DNA from: DATJFQ01 sp035492775
GTDB lineage: Bacteria; Acidobacteriota; Vicinamibacteria; Vicinamibacterales; 2-12-FULL-66-21
Length of the DNA stretch: 64,000 bases
Reading direction: 5' to 3'
Assembly: GCA_035492775.1 (NCBI GenBank)
Contig: DATJIW010000075.1
Location: 72,654-136,653 of the forward strand
Shown: one piece after another, positions 56,572-64,000 of the stretch
Position numbering within the stretch: position 1 is the first letter of the stretch
Layout of the letters: the number at the start of each line of letters is the position of its first letter
Program-made: the position numbers and the translations under genes
The notes under the pieces: generated by a model
The model's input: only the letters and a program-made list of their open reading frames with translations
Databases searched by the model: none
What the model was told of the DNA's origin: nothing

Positions 56572-59049
56572 ATGGCGGCTCTCGGATCGTTCACGTTGCT
56601 GGCCACCTTCGTGGTGGCTGCGTACGCAATAGCGGCATCCATAGCGGGCGCCCGCCGGCGCTCCCGCCGCCTCGTGGAGAGCGGGATCGGCGCGTTTTAT
56701 CTCACGGCCGCGCTGATGACCGTGGCGTCCAGCGTCATCGTTCACGCGTTCGTGACCGGCGATTTCACGATCAAATACGTCCAGCACTACTCGGATTCGG
56801 CGCAGCCGCTGGCCTACAAGATCGCGTCGTACTGGGGCGGCCTCGACGGCTCGATCATGTTCTGGGTGTTCCTGCTCTCGGTATTCGGGACCGTCGCCGT
56901 CGCGACGAATCGCGAGCGCCACCGGGAATTGATTCCTTACGTCGTCGCCACCATCGCCGCGACGGAGATGTTCTTCATCTTCATCATGGTGGTGCACAAC
57001 AATCCGTTCTCGACATTCCTGACGGCTGCTCCGGCAGAGGGGCGCGGGCTCAATCCGCTCCTGCAGAATTTCTACATGGCGATTCACCCGCCGTCGCTGT
57101 ATACGGGGTTCGTCGCCATGACGATCCCGTACGCATTCGGGATCGCGGCGCTCGCGACGGGGCATCTCGACGATGCGTGGCTGCGCGCGGTTCGCCGGTG
57201 GACGATGATCGGCTGGCTGTTCCTGACCTTCGGGCTGACGCTCGGCATGCTGTGGGCGTACGAAGAGCTCGGGTGGGGCGGCTTCTGGGGATGGGACCCG
57301 GTCGAGAACGCGGGGCTGCTGCCCTGGTTCACCGCGACTGCATTCCTGCATTCCGTGATGGTGCAGGAGCGGCGCGGCATGCTCCGAGTGTGGAACGTGA
57401 CGCTCGTCATCGTCACGTTCTTCCTGACGATCTTCGGCACGTTCATGACGCGATCGGGCGTCGTCCAGTCGGTGCACGCCTTTGGCGAGGATCGCTGGCT
57501 GGCGTATCTGTTCTCGGTGTTCATGGTCGCGATTCTCGTATTCAGCTTCGGCCTGGTGATCTATCGGCTGCCCCTGCTGAAATCGCGCCACGAATTCGAT
57601 TCGTGGGCGTCGCGCGAAGCCGCATTCCTGGCGAACAACTGGATCCTCCTGTTCAGCGCGTTCTTCGTGCTCTTCGCCACGATGTTTCCGACGCTGTCGG
57701 AGGTGGTGACGGGCCAACGGCTGACCGTCGGACCGCCGTTCTTCAACAAGTGGATGCTGCCGATCGGCCTGGCGCTCCTCCTGTTGACCGGCATTGCGCC
57801 GCTCCTCGCGTGGCGGAAATCCACGATTCGCAATCTGTTCGAGCAGTTCACCTGGCCCGGGTCTGCGGCCATCGTCACGGGGTCAGCGGTCTATGCGCTC
57901 GGCATCCACGTCTGGACGTCGCTGACGTGTTTCGCGCTCTGCGCATTCGTCGGCGTCACGATCCTGCAGGAGTTCGTGCGCGGCGCGAACGTGCGCAAGG
58001 GCGCCACCGGCACCGACGTGTTCACGGCGATGATCGGCCTGGTGGCCCGGTCGAGACGCCGGTATGGCGGCTACATCGTGCACCTCGGCATCGTCCTGAT
58101 GTTCCTCGGATTTGCGGGGCAGGGCTTCAAGCAGGACGCGCAGCTCCTGCTCAAGCCCGGACAGCAGGCGACCGTCGCCGGGTACACGATCCTCCACAAC
58201 GCCCTGACGGTCACGAGCGATCAGCAGAAGCAGATGATCACGGGAGACGTCACCGTCGTGCGCAACGGCAAGACCATCGCGCAGATGTATCCGGCGAAGT
58301 GGTTCTTCGACCGCCACGAATCCGAGCCCACGAGCGAAGTCGCCATCCGCCGCACGCCGGCGGAGGACCTTTACATCGTGCTCGCCGGCTACGACGTGTC
58401 CACGCAGACCGCCACCTACGCGATCACGATCAATCCGCTGGTCGACTGGATCTGGTTCGGGTTCGGTGTGCTCGCACTCGGGACGTTCATCGCTCTTCTG
58501 CCCGAGCGTGCTTTTACCTTCGCGACGGCAAAGCTCCCGGCGGGTGCCGTCACGACGGGTCTGGTGCTCCTGCTCATGCTGCTGCCGGCTCCAGCGCGAG
58601 CGCAGGCGCAAACGTCCCCGCAGCAGGTCGAGGTGCCAAAGGAGAGTCCGCTCAAGAAACAGCTCCAGCGCGATTTGATGTGCACATGCGGCGCCTGCCG
58701 GGCCCCGCTGAACGACTGTCAGATGCGTCCGGCCTGCCACGGCTACCACGAGCAGAATGCAAAGATCGACGCGGATATCGCCAAAGGAATGAGCCGCGAC
58801 GAGATTCTGGCGGAGTTCGTGAAAGAGCACGGCGGCCAGGACATTCTGACCGCGCCGATTGATCGGGGATTCAACCGCCTGGCGTGGCTGCTTCCCTATG
58901 TCGTGGGCGCGAGCGGGGCATCGATCCTGGGCTTTGCGGCATGGCGGTGGTCGAAGAAGGATGATCCCCCCTCCGGGACACCGGAGTCCATGCCGTCCGA
59001 CGACGCGCTCGCGGAAAGGCTCGAGGATGAACTCCGCGATCTCGACTGA
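56572..59049 (+). CDS. ccmF: CcmF-CcmH fusion, cytochrome c heme lyase
   Basis: 825 residues. Residues 1-650 are CcmF: about 15 membrane segments, the WWD domain WGGFWGWDPVENAGLLPW (about 244-262) and heme-ligand histidines such as His172 (MAIHPP) and His260. Residues 655-690 hold a hydrophobic segment TTGLVLLLMLLPAPARAQA that looks like a signal peptide, then a CcmH-like domain (699-825) with MCTCGACRAPLNDC, Cys704/706/709/716/722, GMSRDEILAEFVKEHG and a final membrane helix. Separate CcmF and CcmH normally form the heme lyase; here they are one chain. The CxCxxC replaces the usual CxxC. Overlaps the next gene by 23 bp. Confidence 0.93.
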   Translation: MAALGSFTLLATFVVAAYAIAASIAGARRRSRRLVESGIGAFYLTAALMTVASSVIVHAFVTGDFTIKYVQHYSDSAQPLAYKIASYWGGLDGSIMFWVFLLSVFGTVAVATNRERHRELIPYVVATIAATEMFFIFIMVVHNNPFSTFLTAAPAEGRGLNPLLQNFYMAIHPPSLYTGFVAMTIPYAFGIAALATGHLDDAWLRAVRRWTMIGWLFLTFGLTLGMLWAYEELGWGGFWGWDPVENAGLLPWFTATAFLHSVMVQERRGMLRVWNVTLVIVTFFLTIFGTFMTRSGVVQSVHAFGEDRWLAYLFSVFMVAILVFSFGLVIYRLPLLKSRHEFDSWASREAAFLANNWILLFSAFFVLFATMFPTLSEVVTGQRLTVGPPFFNKWMLPIGLALLLLTGIAPLLAWRKSTIRNLFEQFTWPGSAAIVTGSAVYALGIHVWTSLTCFALCAFVGVTILQEFVRGANVRKGATGTDVFTAMIGLVARSRRRYGGYIVHLGIVLMFLGFAGQGFKQDAQLLLKPGQQATVAGYTILHNALTVTSDQQKQMITGDVTVVRNGKTIAQMYPAKWFFDRHESEPTSEVAIRRTPAEDLYIVLAGYDVSTQTATYAITINPLVDWIWFGFGVLALGTFIALLPERAFTFATAKLPAGAVTTGLVLLLMLLPAPARAQAQTSPQQVEVPKESPLKKQLQRDLMCTCGACRAPLNDCQMRPACHGYHEQNAKIDADIAKGMSRDEILAEFVKEHGGQDILTAPIDRGFNRLAWLLPYVVGASGASILGFAAWRWSKKDDPPSGTPESMPSDDALAERLEDELRDLD

Positions 59050-59614
59050 TGCGGCATCCCTGAAGAAGGAGCCCGAGCGGTCGACCGAGGCGGCGTTCCA
59101 TCCGTGGCACTTCTTCGTCCTGCTCTCGCTCATTGCGGCGACCGTCGCCGTCCTGCTGTCACGGCAGAGCGCACCAGAGCATCTCGTGCTGATCAGCCTC
59201 GCCATCGGCGCAGCGGGGTTAGCCGCGTTCGCGTGTTACCGCATGATTGCCCCCCTCGCACTCCCGGATATCGACGGGGGACAGGCGCTCAGCGCCGGCC
59301 TGCGCGCAGATCTCGAGCGCGAGAAGGCGCTGACGCTGCGCTCGATCAAGGAACTCGAGTTCGATCGCGCGATGGGAAAGCTGTCGCCGCAGGATTTCGA
59401 CGAGATGGCGCACCGCCTGCGCGCGCGCGCGATGGGCATCATCAAGCAGCTCGACGATGGCGCCGATTACCGGGGAGTCATCGAGCGCGAGCTCGCTGCA
59501 CGGACCGCGAAAACCGCGCGGCGGCCTCGCCCGCATGCGTGTGCATGCGGGACCCGCAATGATCCCGACGCGCGCTTCTGCAAGTCGTGCGGGTCGCGCC
59601 TGGAGGCGTCGTAG
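59027..59614 (+). CDS. CcmI-like membrane protein with zinc ribbon
   Basis: 195 residues. Two membrane segments (WHFFVLLSLIAATVAVLLS, LVLISLAIGAAGLAAFACYRM) then a helical region EREKALTLRSIKELEFDRAMGKLSPQDFDEMAHRLRARAMGIIKQLD typical of CcmI and cytochrome c assembly partners, and a C-terminal zinc ribbon with Cys172, Cys174, Cys185, Cys188 (CACG...FCKSCG). The start at 59027 overlaps the CcmF-CcmH gene by 23 bp. Its position between the heme lyase and the exporter genes makes a role in heme lyase assembly or apocytochrome handling likely, but this is inference. Confidence 0.8.
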   Translation: MNSAISTDAASLKKEPERSTEAAFHPWHFFVLLSLIAATVAVLLSRQSAPEHLVLISLAIGAAGLAAFACYRMIAPLALPDIDGGQALSAGLRADLEREKALTLRSIKELEFDRAMGKLSPQDFDEMAHRLRARAMGIIKQLDDGADYRGVIERELAARTAKTARRPRPHACACGTRNDPDARFCKSCGSRLEAS

Positions 59615-59615
59615 C

Positions 59616-60893
59616 GTGAAAGTGGGCATGGGGTGCGTGCGGCGGCGGGCGCGCGAGTGCATCAAGGCCGCAATCCTGATAGCCGCCCTGCTCAGTGCAG
59701 CACCATCCGCGGCGCAACCGTTTGCGGGCGGCGGTGCGCAAATGCCGGACGCACAACGGATGTCCGGGGTGCCGCTCCCGATGGGCGACATGCCGGTCGG
59801 CACCGTGACCGTGCGCGTTGCCCGCGGCGCGGTTACGAATCCGCTTCCCGGCATCGCCGTCGAATTGACTGGTGCCGGTGCGCCACGCACAGCATCCACG
59901 GATGAACAGGGTCGCGCCACGTTTATCGGGCTGACGCCAGGCACGCGCGTGAAGGCGTCCACAACCGTCACCGGCGAAAAGCTCGAATCACAGGAGTTCG
60001 ATGTGCCGCCGACAGGCGGCGTCCGCGTAGCGCTCGTCGCAACCGACCCCGAACTCGTCAAGAAGGCCGAACAGGATCGCCAGCTGGCCGGCTCCGCGCC
60101 CGTCGAAGGCACGGTCGTCCTCGGCGAGCAGAGTCGTCTCGTCATCGAGCTTGGCGACGATGGCCTCAACGTGTTCAACATCCTGCAGATCCTCAACACC
60201 GCCAGGCGTCCCGTGAAGCCGGCCGCGCCGATCACGTTCGACGTCCCGTCGGATGCGATCGGGCTTGGCCTCCTCGAAGGCGCGCCGAAGAACGCGCTTG
60301 CGAGCGGGCATCGAGTGACGGTCGACGGACCCTTCGCACCCGGTTCGACGCTGCTTCAGTTCGGCTATACGCTGCCGTTCGGATCGGCCGACATGATCAT
60401 TCGCCAGACGATGCCCGTCCAGCTCACCGGGCTTGCGGTCGCCGTGCAGACGAACGGCGCCATGCATCTGTCGTCGCCCCAGCTCGCACAGCAGCGTCAG
60501 ATGGCCGCCGACGGCCAATCGTTCATCGTCGCGCAGGGGCCCGGCGTGCCGGCAGGCAGCGAGATTGCGCTCAACCTCTCAGGACTGCCGCACGCGCCGG
60601 TGTGGCCCCGCAACGTCACACTGCTGCTCGCCTCCGCCGTGCTCATCGGCGGGGCGTGGGCCGCCGTGCGCAGGCCGCACCGCACTGACACGCCGTCCGG
60701 GCGAGGGCAGCTCGAACAACGTCGAGAACGGCTCTTTTCGTCGCTGGCGGCGCTCGACCAGAGGCACCGCCGCGGCGAACTCGACGGCGAGCGGTACGAG
60801 GAACAGCGGCAGGACCTCGTCGCGGCGCTCGGGCGGGTGTATTTCGAGCTCGATCAGAAACCCGACGGCAGGGCCGGCGAGAGCGCGGTCTGA
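59616..60893 (+). CDS. Exported ccm-operon protein of unknown function, CcmI-like C-terminus
   Basis: 425 residues. The GTG at 59616 has GGAGG 9 nt upstream; an ATG at 59628 is the alternative. Signal peptide AAILIAALLSAAPSAAQ. A carboxypeptidase-regulatory-like sandwich (VTVRVARGAVTNPLPGIAVELTGAGAPRTASTDEQGRATFIGLTPG, about 65-120) is followed by a beta-rich region and a membrane segment VTLLLASAVLIGGAWAAV, then a cytoplasmic or periplasmic coil LFSSLAALDQRHRRGELDGERYEEQRQDLVAALGRVYFELD that resembles the CcmI N-terminal coil. It has no match I can name. It begins 1 nt after the previous stop, so it belongs to the ccm operon. Proposed as a heme delivery or apocytochrome-binding partner, unproven. 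Confidence 0.8.
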   Translation: MKVGMGCVRRRARECIKAAILIAALLSAAPSAAQPFAGGGAQMPDAQRMSGVPLPMGDMPVGTVTVRVARGAVTNPLPGIAVELTGAGAPRTASTDEQGRATFIGLTPGTRVKASTTVTGEKLESQEFDVPPTGGVRVALVATDPELVKKAEQDRQLAGSAPVEGTVVLGEQSRLVIELGDDGLNVFNILQILNTARRPVKPAAPITFDVPSDAIGLGLLEGAPKNALASGHRVTVDGPFAPGSTLLQFGYTLPFGSADMIIRQTMPVQLTGLAVAVQTNGAMHLSSPQLAQQRQMAADGQSFIVAQGPGVPAGSEIALNLSGLPHAPVWPRNVTLLLASAVLIGGAWAAVRRPHRTDTPSGRGQLEQRRERLFSSLAALDQRHRRGELDGERYEEQRQDLVAALGRVYFELDQKPDGRAGESAV

Positions 60894-60955
60894 CGACAAG
60901 GGAGGCAGGCGCGTGTTGCGAGCCGTTTCTGCGGGATCAATCACCTTCGACAGAC

Positions 60956-61687
60956 GTGGCGCCTGATTTCTCGTCCGTCACACTCACGGACGTCACGCGC
61001 ACGTTCGGACGCCGCCGGGCGCTGCACAGGGTGTCGCTGCACATCCGCGCCGGCGAGCTCGTCGCCATCGTCGGTCCGAATGGCGCCGGCAAGTCGACGC
61101 TGCTCGCGGTGCTCTCGACGCTGCTTCAGCCGACGAGCGGCGACATCCGCTACGACGGTCTGAGCAGCGCGACCGCGGGACCGGCACTGAGGGCCCGGAT
61201 TGGGCTCCTCGGACACGATCTCTATCTTTATCCCGAGCTCTCGCCGGCAGAAAACCTTCGATTCTTCGCAGGCCTCTACCGGCTGGACAACGTCCACGAG
61301 CGGATCGCCGCCGCTCTCGAGCGCGCGGATCTCGCCGACCGCCGCGACGATGCCGTGACGGGATTCTCGAGAGGAATGCGCCAGCGGCTGGCCCTCGAGC
61401 GTGCACTCCTGCACGACCCGCGTCTCGTGCTGCTCGACGAACCGTTCACCGGTCTCGACGATGCGTCGGCGCGGGCGCTGCGCGATCGTCTCGCGGGACT
61501 GCGGGCGGGCGGGTGTCTGGTGGTGGTCATCACTCACGATCTCGACACCGTGGACGGACTCGCGGATCGCGCCTTGATGCTCCAGAAGGGACGGCTCATG
61601 GAGTTGCTGGAGTGCCAGGGATCCCTCCGCGAGCGGTATCGGGCGGCGCTGGCGGATGCGCCGCCGCCGGCGGCGGGCCGGCTGTGA
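60956..61687 (+). CDS. ccmA: Heme exporter ATP-binding protein CcmA
   Basis: 243 residues from the GTG at 60956. Walker A GPNGAGKST, signature FSRGMRQR, Walker B LVLLDEPFTGLDD and H-loop VITHDLD are intact. CcmA powers the CcmABC complex that releases holo-CcmE. It comes 62 bp after the previous gene and overlaps ccmB by 4 bp (GTGA), the standard ccmA-ccmB coupling. Confidence 0.95.
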   Translation: MAPDFSSVTLTDVTRTFGRRRALHRVSLHIRAGELVAIVGPNGAGKSTLLAVLSTLLQPTSGDIRYDGLSSATAGPALRARIGLLGHDLYLYPELSPAENLRFFAGLYRLDNVHERIAAALERADLADRRDDAVTGFSRGMRQRLALERALLHDPRLVLLDEPFTGLDDASARALRDRLAGLRAGGCLVVVITHDLDTVDGLADRALMLQKGRLMELLECQGSLRERYRAALADAPPPAAGRL

Positions 61688-62364
61688 ACTTCGTGCAAAC
61701 CGTATGGCTGGTCGTTCGCAAGGATGTGCTCGTCGAGGCGCGAAGCCGCGAGATCGTGTACACGACGTTGTTCTTCGCGGTCGCCTGCGTGCTGGTTTTC
61801 GCGTTCGGCTTCGTCAACGAGGGGCGGCCGGTCACGGATGCGGCGCCCGGCATTCTGTGGATAGCCATTGCGTTCTCGGGGACGCTGGCTCTCGGGCGCG
61901 CGTTCGAGCGCGAGCGGCAGAACGAAACGCTGCGTGCGCTGATGATCGCGCCGGTCGATCGCCCGGCGCTGTACGTGGGTAAGCTCGCAGGGATCCTGCT
62001 GCTCCTCACCGTCGTCGAGGTCATCGTCGTGCCACTCGTCGCATTGCTGTTCCATGCGCCGCTCTTTTCCCGTCCGGCGCTGCTGGCGGCGCTGCTGGCG
62101 GCAGGAACGACGGGCTTTGCGGCGGTGGGCACGCTCTTCGCGGCAATGCTGGTCCGCGCCCGGAGCCGCGACGTGCTGCTGCCCGTGCTGCTTTACCCGA
62201 TTACAATTCCCGTGATCATCGCCGGGGTGCGCGGGACGGCGGCGCTGCTGCAGGCTGACGTGGACGTGCCGATGGCGCGCGCGTGGCTGTCGATGCTGGT
62301 GCTGTTCGACGTCGTGTTCGTCACGCTCGCGTTGTGGACTTTCGAACCGCTGATGACGGAGTAG
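61684..62364 (+). CDS. ccmB: Heme exporter membrane protein CcmB
   Basis: 226 residues from the GTG overlapping the ccmA stop. NFVQTVWLVVRKDVLVEARSREIVYTTLFFAVACVLVFAFGF is the CcmB opening; six membrane segments follow (GILWIAIAFSGTLALGRAFERERQNETLRALMIAPVDRPALYVGKL is the cytoplasmic turn). It pairs with CcmA and CcmC in the inner membrane. Confidence 0.95.
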   Translation: MNFVQTVWLVVRKDVLVEARSREIVYTTLFFAVACVLVFAFGFVNEGRPVTDAAPGILWIAIAFSGTLALGRAFERERQNETLRALMIAPVDRPALYVGKLAGILLLLTVVEVIVVPLVALLFHAPLFSRPALLAALLAAGTTGFAAVGTLFAAMLVRARSRDVLLPVLLYPITIPVIIAGVRGTAALLQADVDVPMARAWLSMLVLFDVVFVTLALWTFEPLMTE

Positions 62365-62387
62365 TGCGTATCCAGTCCGGAGCAACC

Positions 62388-63044
62388 ATGCGCAGATTGT
62401 TCCTTCCACTCACTATCGTCGCCGCCGGCATGTTCATGTGCGCGCCCTTCCTGATCGATGGCGCGCCGTACGAATCCACGATGGGGCTGGTGCAGAAGAT
62501 CTTCTACTTCCACGTACCGTCGGCGATGACGATGTTCGTGTCGGCGATCGTGTGCGGCGTCGCGAGCGCCGTGTACCTGTTCAAGGGACGACCGGCGGCC
62601 GATCGGCTTGCGGCCGCGGCCGCGGAATTGACGTCGGTCTTCGGCATCATCGTCCTGGTGACGGGTCCGCTGTGGGCGCGGAAGGCGTGGGGCGTGTGGT
62701 GGGTGTGGGACGAACGGATCACGTCCACGTTCGTTCTATGGCTGATCTTCAACGCGTATCTGCTGCTGCGAAAGTACGGTGGGCCTGGCTCGGAGCGGCT
62801 GGCTGCGGGCCTGGCGGTTTTCGGCATGGCAAACGTGCCGTTCGTGTACTGGTCGGTGAACGTGTGGCGCACGCTCCATCCGAAGACCACCGTCGTCCCG
62901 ACGCTGCAGCCGGGCATGCGCGGCCCATTCTGGTTTTGCGTGACCGCGTTCCTGCTGTTCTACGTGCTCGCGCTGAGCGCACGCGCGCATCTCGAGGCGC
63001 GCCGCGCGGAACTCGAAACCCTGTATCTCGACATCGAGGAGTAG
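62388..63044 (+). CDS. ccmC: Heme exporter protein CcmC
   Basis: 218 residues. The ATG at 62388 opens membrane segment LFLPLTIVAAGMFMCAPFLIDG; the tryptophan-rich motif WGVWWVWDERITSTFVLW (WWD family) and histidines in YFHVP and TLHPK mark the heme site. CcmC binds heme and loads it on CcmE. It starts 23 bp after the ccmB stop. Confidence 0.96.
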   Translation: MRRLFLPLTIVAAGMFMCAPFLIDGAPYESTMGLVQKIFYFHVPSAMTMFVSAIVCGVASAVYLFKGRPAADRLAAAAAELTSVFGIIVLVTGPLWARKAWGVWWVWDERITSTFVLWLIFNAYLLLRKYGGPGSERLAAGLAVFGMANVPFVYWSVNVWRTLHPKTTVVPTLQPGMRGPFWFCVTAFLLFYVLALSARAHLEARRAELETLYLDIEE

Positions 63045-63048
63045 ACCG

Positions 63049-63348
63049 ATGGATGCCCCTTCGCGCCGGCGGCTGTTCGTGCTGGTGATCGCCGCAGTGC
63101 TCGTGCTGGCGCTGCCTGTTCTCGCGGCGCAGCCCCCGACGGCGGCCGCTCAGGATGGATTCGTCCCGGTGAGCCGCACGGCGCAGCAGGAGACGATTCC
63201 GGCCGCGCGGCTCGTCGTCAGCGCCTACGGCTTCGTCTGGGTCATGCTGCTCGGGTATCTGTGGTCGATCTGGAGCCGGCTCGGGAAGGTCGAGCGCGAG
63301 CTGCAGGCCGTCAGCAGGCGCATCGCAGCGGGAGAGCGCCGCGGATGA
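63049..63348 (+). CDS. ccmD: CcmD-like small membrane protein
   Basis: 99 residues. A signal-like N-terminus RRLFVLVIAAVLVLALPVLA, then a second membrane segment YGFVWVMLLGYLWSIWSRLGKVERELQAVSRRIA with the charged helix typical of CcmD. CcmD stabilises the CcmABC complex and helps release holo-CcmE. It is longer than enteric CcmD (about 70 residues) because of the extra N-terminal hydrophobic segment. Starts 4 nt after the ccmC stop. Confidence 0.88.
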   Translation: MDAPSRRRLFVLVIAAVLVLALPVLAAQPPTAAAQDGFVPVSRTAQQETIPAARLVVSAYGFVWVMLLGYLWSIWSRLGKVERELQAVSRRIAAGERRG

Positions 63349-63530
63349 ACTTCAGCAACATGACGGCGGCGCACTTCATCTTCATCCCCGCCGTCCTCCT
63401 CATCGGCATCGTCATCGGCTGGATCCTGGGCGGCCGCGCCGCCGCGGACGCGTACGCGGCGGAGATGAGCAGGAGAGAGAGACGAGCGAGGAGAGGCCAC
63501 GGAGGAGAGGGAAAAGAGAACACTAACTAA
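63345..63530 (+). CDS. 61-residue membrane protein at the end of the ccm operon
   Basis: 61 residues. One membrane segment HFIFIPAVLLIGIVIGWILGG after a short N-terminus, then a charged tail AAEMSRRERRARRGHGGEGKENTN. It overlaps the ccmD stop by 4 bp, so it is translated with ccmD. The last dozen or so codons come from a copy of the downstream 110-bp repeat, so the tail may be a later addition. No named family; a short subunit of the CcmABCD complex is a guess. Confidence 0.65.
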   Translation: MNFSNMTAAHFIFIPAVLLIGIVIGWILGGRAAADAYAAEMSRRERRARRGHGGEGKENTN

Positions 63531-63842
63531 GAGGCCACGGAGGGCACGGAGGTCATTTGTTTCCAAGGCCACAGAGGACGGCAGAGCGCACGGTGTGGAG
63601 ATAACGGAGTCCGTAGCCAGAACAAGAGAACACCAACTAAGTGGCCACGGAGGCCACAGAGGTCATTTGTTTCCAAGGCCACAGAGGATTGCAGAGCGCA
63701 CGGTGTGGAGATAGCGGAGTCCATAGCCAGAACAAGAGACCACCAACTAAGAGGCCACGGAGGCCACAGAGGTCATTTGTTTCCAAGGCCACAGAGGACT
63801 GCAGAGCGCACGGTGTGGAGATAGCGGAGTCCATAGCCAAGA
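63517..63842. repeat. Three tandem copies of a 110-bp repeat
   Basis: Copies begin at 63517, 63627 and 63737; GGCCACGG occurs at the same phase every 110 bp (63533, 63643, 63753). Each contains GAGGTCATTTGTTTCCAAGG, GCAGAGCGCACGGTGTGGAG and a closing CATAGCCAGAACAAGAG-like end. A partial copy begins inside the preceding small gene near 63491. No coding role; two weak frames within it are repeat artefacts. Confidence 0.95.
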
Positions 63843-64000
63843 GAGATCGAGACCGCGGACGGCACGGAGGGAATTTATTTAGGAATTACAGCTCAGGATC
63901 AAAGAGGAAAGCCGCGGCGCCGAATACGGAGGGCGAGGATCCGAAAGACCGGCCGGACGGAGAACAGATGAAATAGTCACGACTTAATCTGACAAAGGGA
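63843..64000. other. No gene seen to the right edge
   Basis: After the repeat, 158 bp with purine-rich sequence and no supported gene, promoter or terminator. A downstream gene may lie beyond the window. Confidence 0.6.

Noticed and set aside
63517..63842. Tandem repeat as a CRISPR array
   Set aside because: Period of 110 bp without unique spacers between short repeats, and no cas genes nearby.
63637..63976. Short frames on both strands in the 110-bp repeat
   Set aside because: They repeat the same peptide because the DNA repeats; no start signal or domain.

Overview
The window is high-GC chromosomal DNA of an acidobacterium, most likely of the Vicinamibacteria. The inference rests on five orphan MacB/FtsX-type permeases of the acidobacterial duplicated orphan permease (ADOP) type, three with PadR regulators, plus an acidobacterial VWFA-related protein, an Oar-like TonB receptor, and many exported hydrolases. 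No phage, plasmid, insertion sequence, rRNA or CRISPR array was seen.

Layout. 0-2.6 kb: a radical SAM gene cut by the left edge, a RES-type toxin-antitoxin pair and a GNAT acetyltransferase. 2.7-8 kb: an ABC-2 exporter, then a convergent sigma-54 two-component system. 8-10.2 kb: a small exported protein, then nitrilase-like, lipocalin-like and lipoprotein genes in overlap. 10.2-12.6 kb: a leucine-rich-repeat protein bracketed by heptanucleotide repeats, an intergenic repeat pair and tRNA-Phe. 12.7-17 kb: recA with a clear promoter and a candidate operator, then ydjM-like, hydroxyacyl-CoA dehydrogenase, thiolase and DciA-like genes. 17-23 kb: exported DUF4412 protein, GH92 mannosidase, DUF1080-like protein and penicillin acylase. 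23.4-35.6 kb: two mirror-image units, each a long ADOP plus PadR facing a divergent short ADOP, with a DUF892 gene between. 35.6-43.7 kb: SGNH hydrolase, two methyltransferases, amidohydrolase, VOC protein, YdeI-like protein and S9 peptidase. 43.7-46.7 kb: a third PadR-ADOP pair. 46.7-54.8 kb: VWFA protein, TonB receptor, M28 peptidase and alpha/beta hydrolase. 55.6-63.5 kb: maf followed by a cytochrome c maturation (System I) operon, then a 110-bp tandem repeat.

How the genes work together. Much of the window serves secretion and breakdown of polymers: peptidases, mannosidase, acylase and outer-membrane receptor, with several ADOP/PadR units. The most unusual block is the ccm operon. Its CcmE has CXXXY instead of HXXXY, CcmF is fused to a CcmH-like domain, a zinc-ribbon CcmI-like gene and an unfamiliar 425-residue exported protein lie in the middle, and CcmA, CcmB, CcmC, CcmD and a 61-residue membrane protein follow. 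Several genes (antitoxin, radical SAM, padR2, one ADOP) have -10 boxes 6-8 nt before the start codon, which suggests leaderless mRNAs. All functional assignments come from motif recognition by eye; no database search was run.
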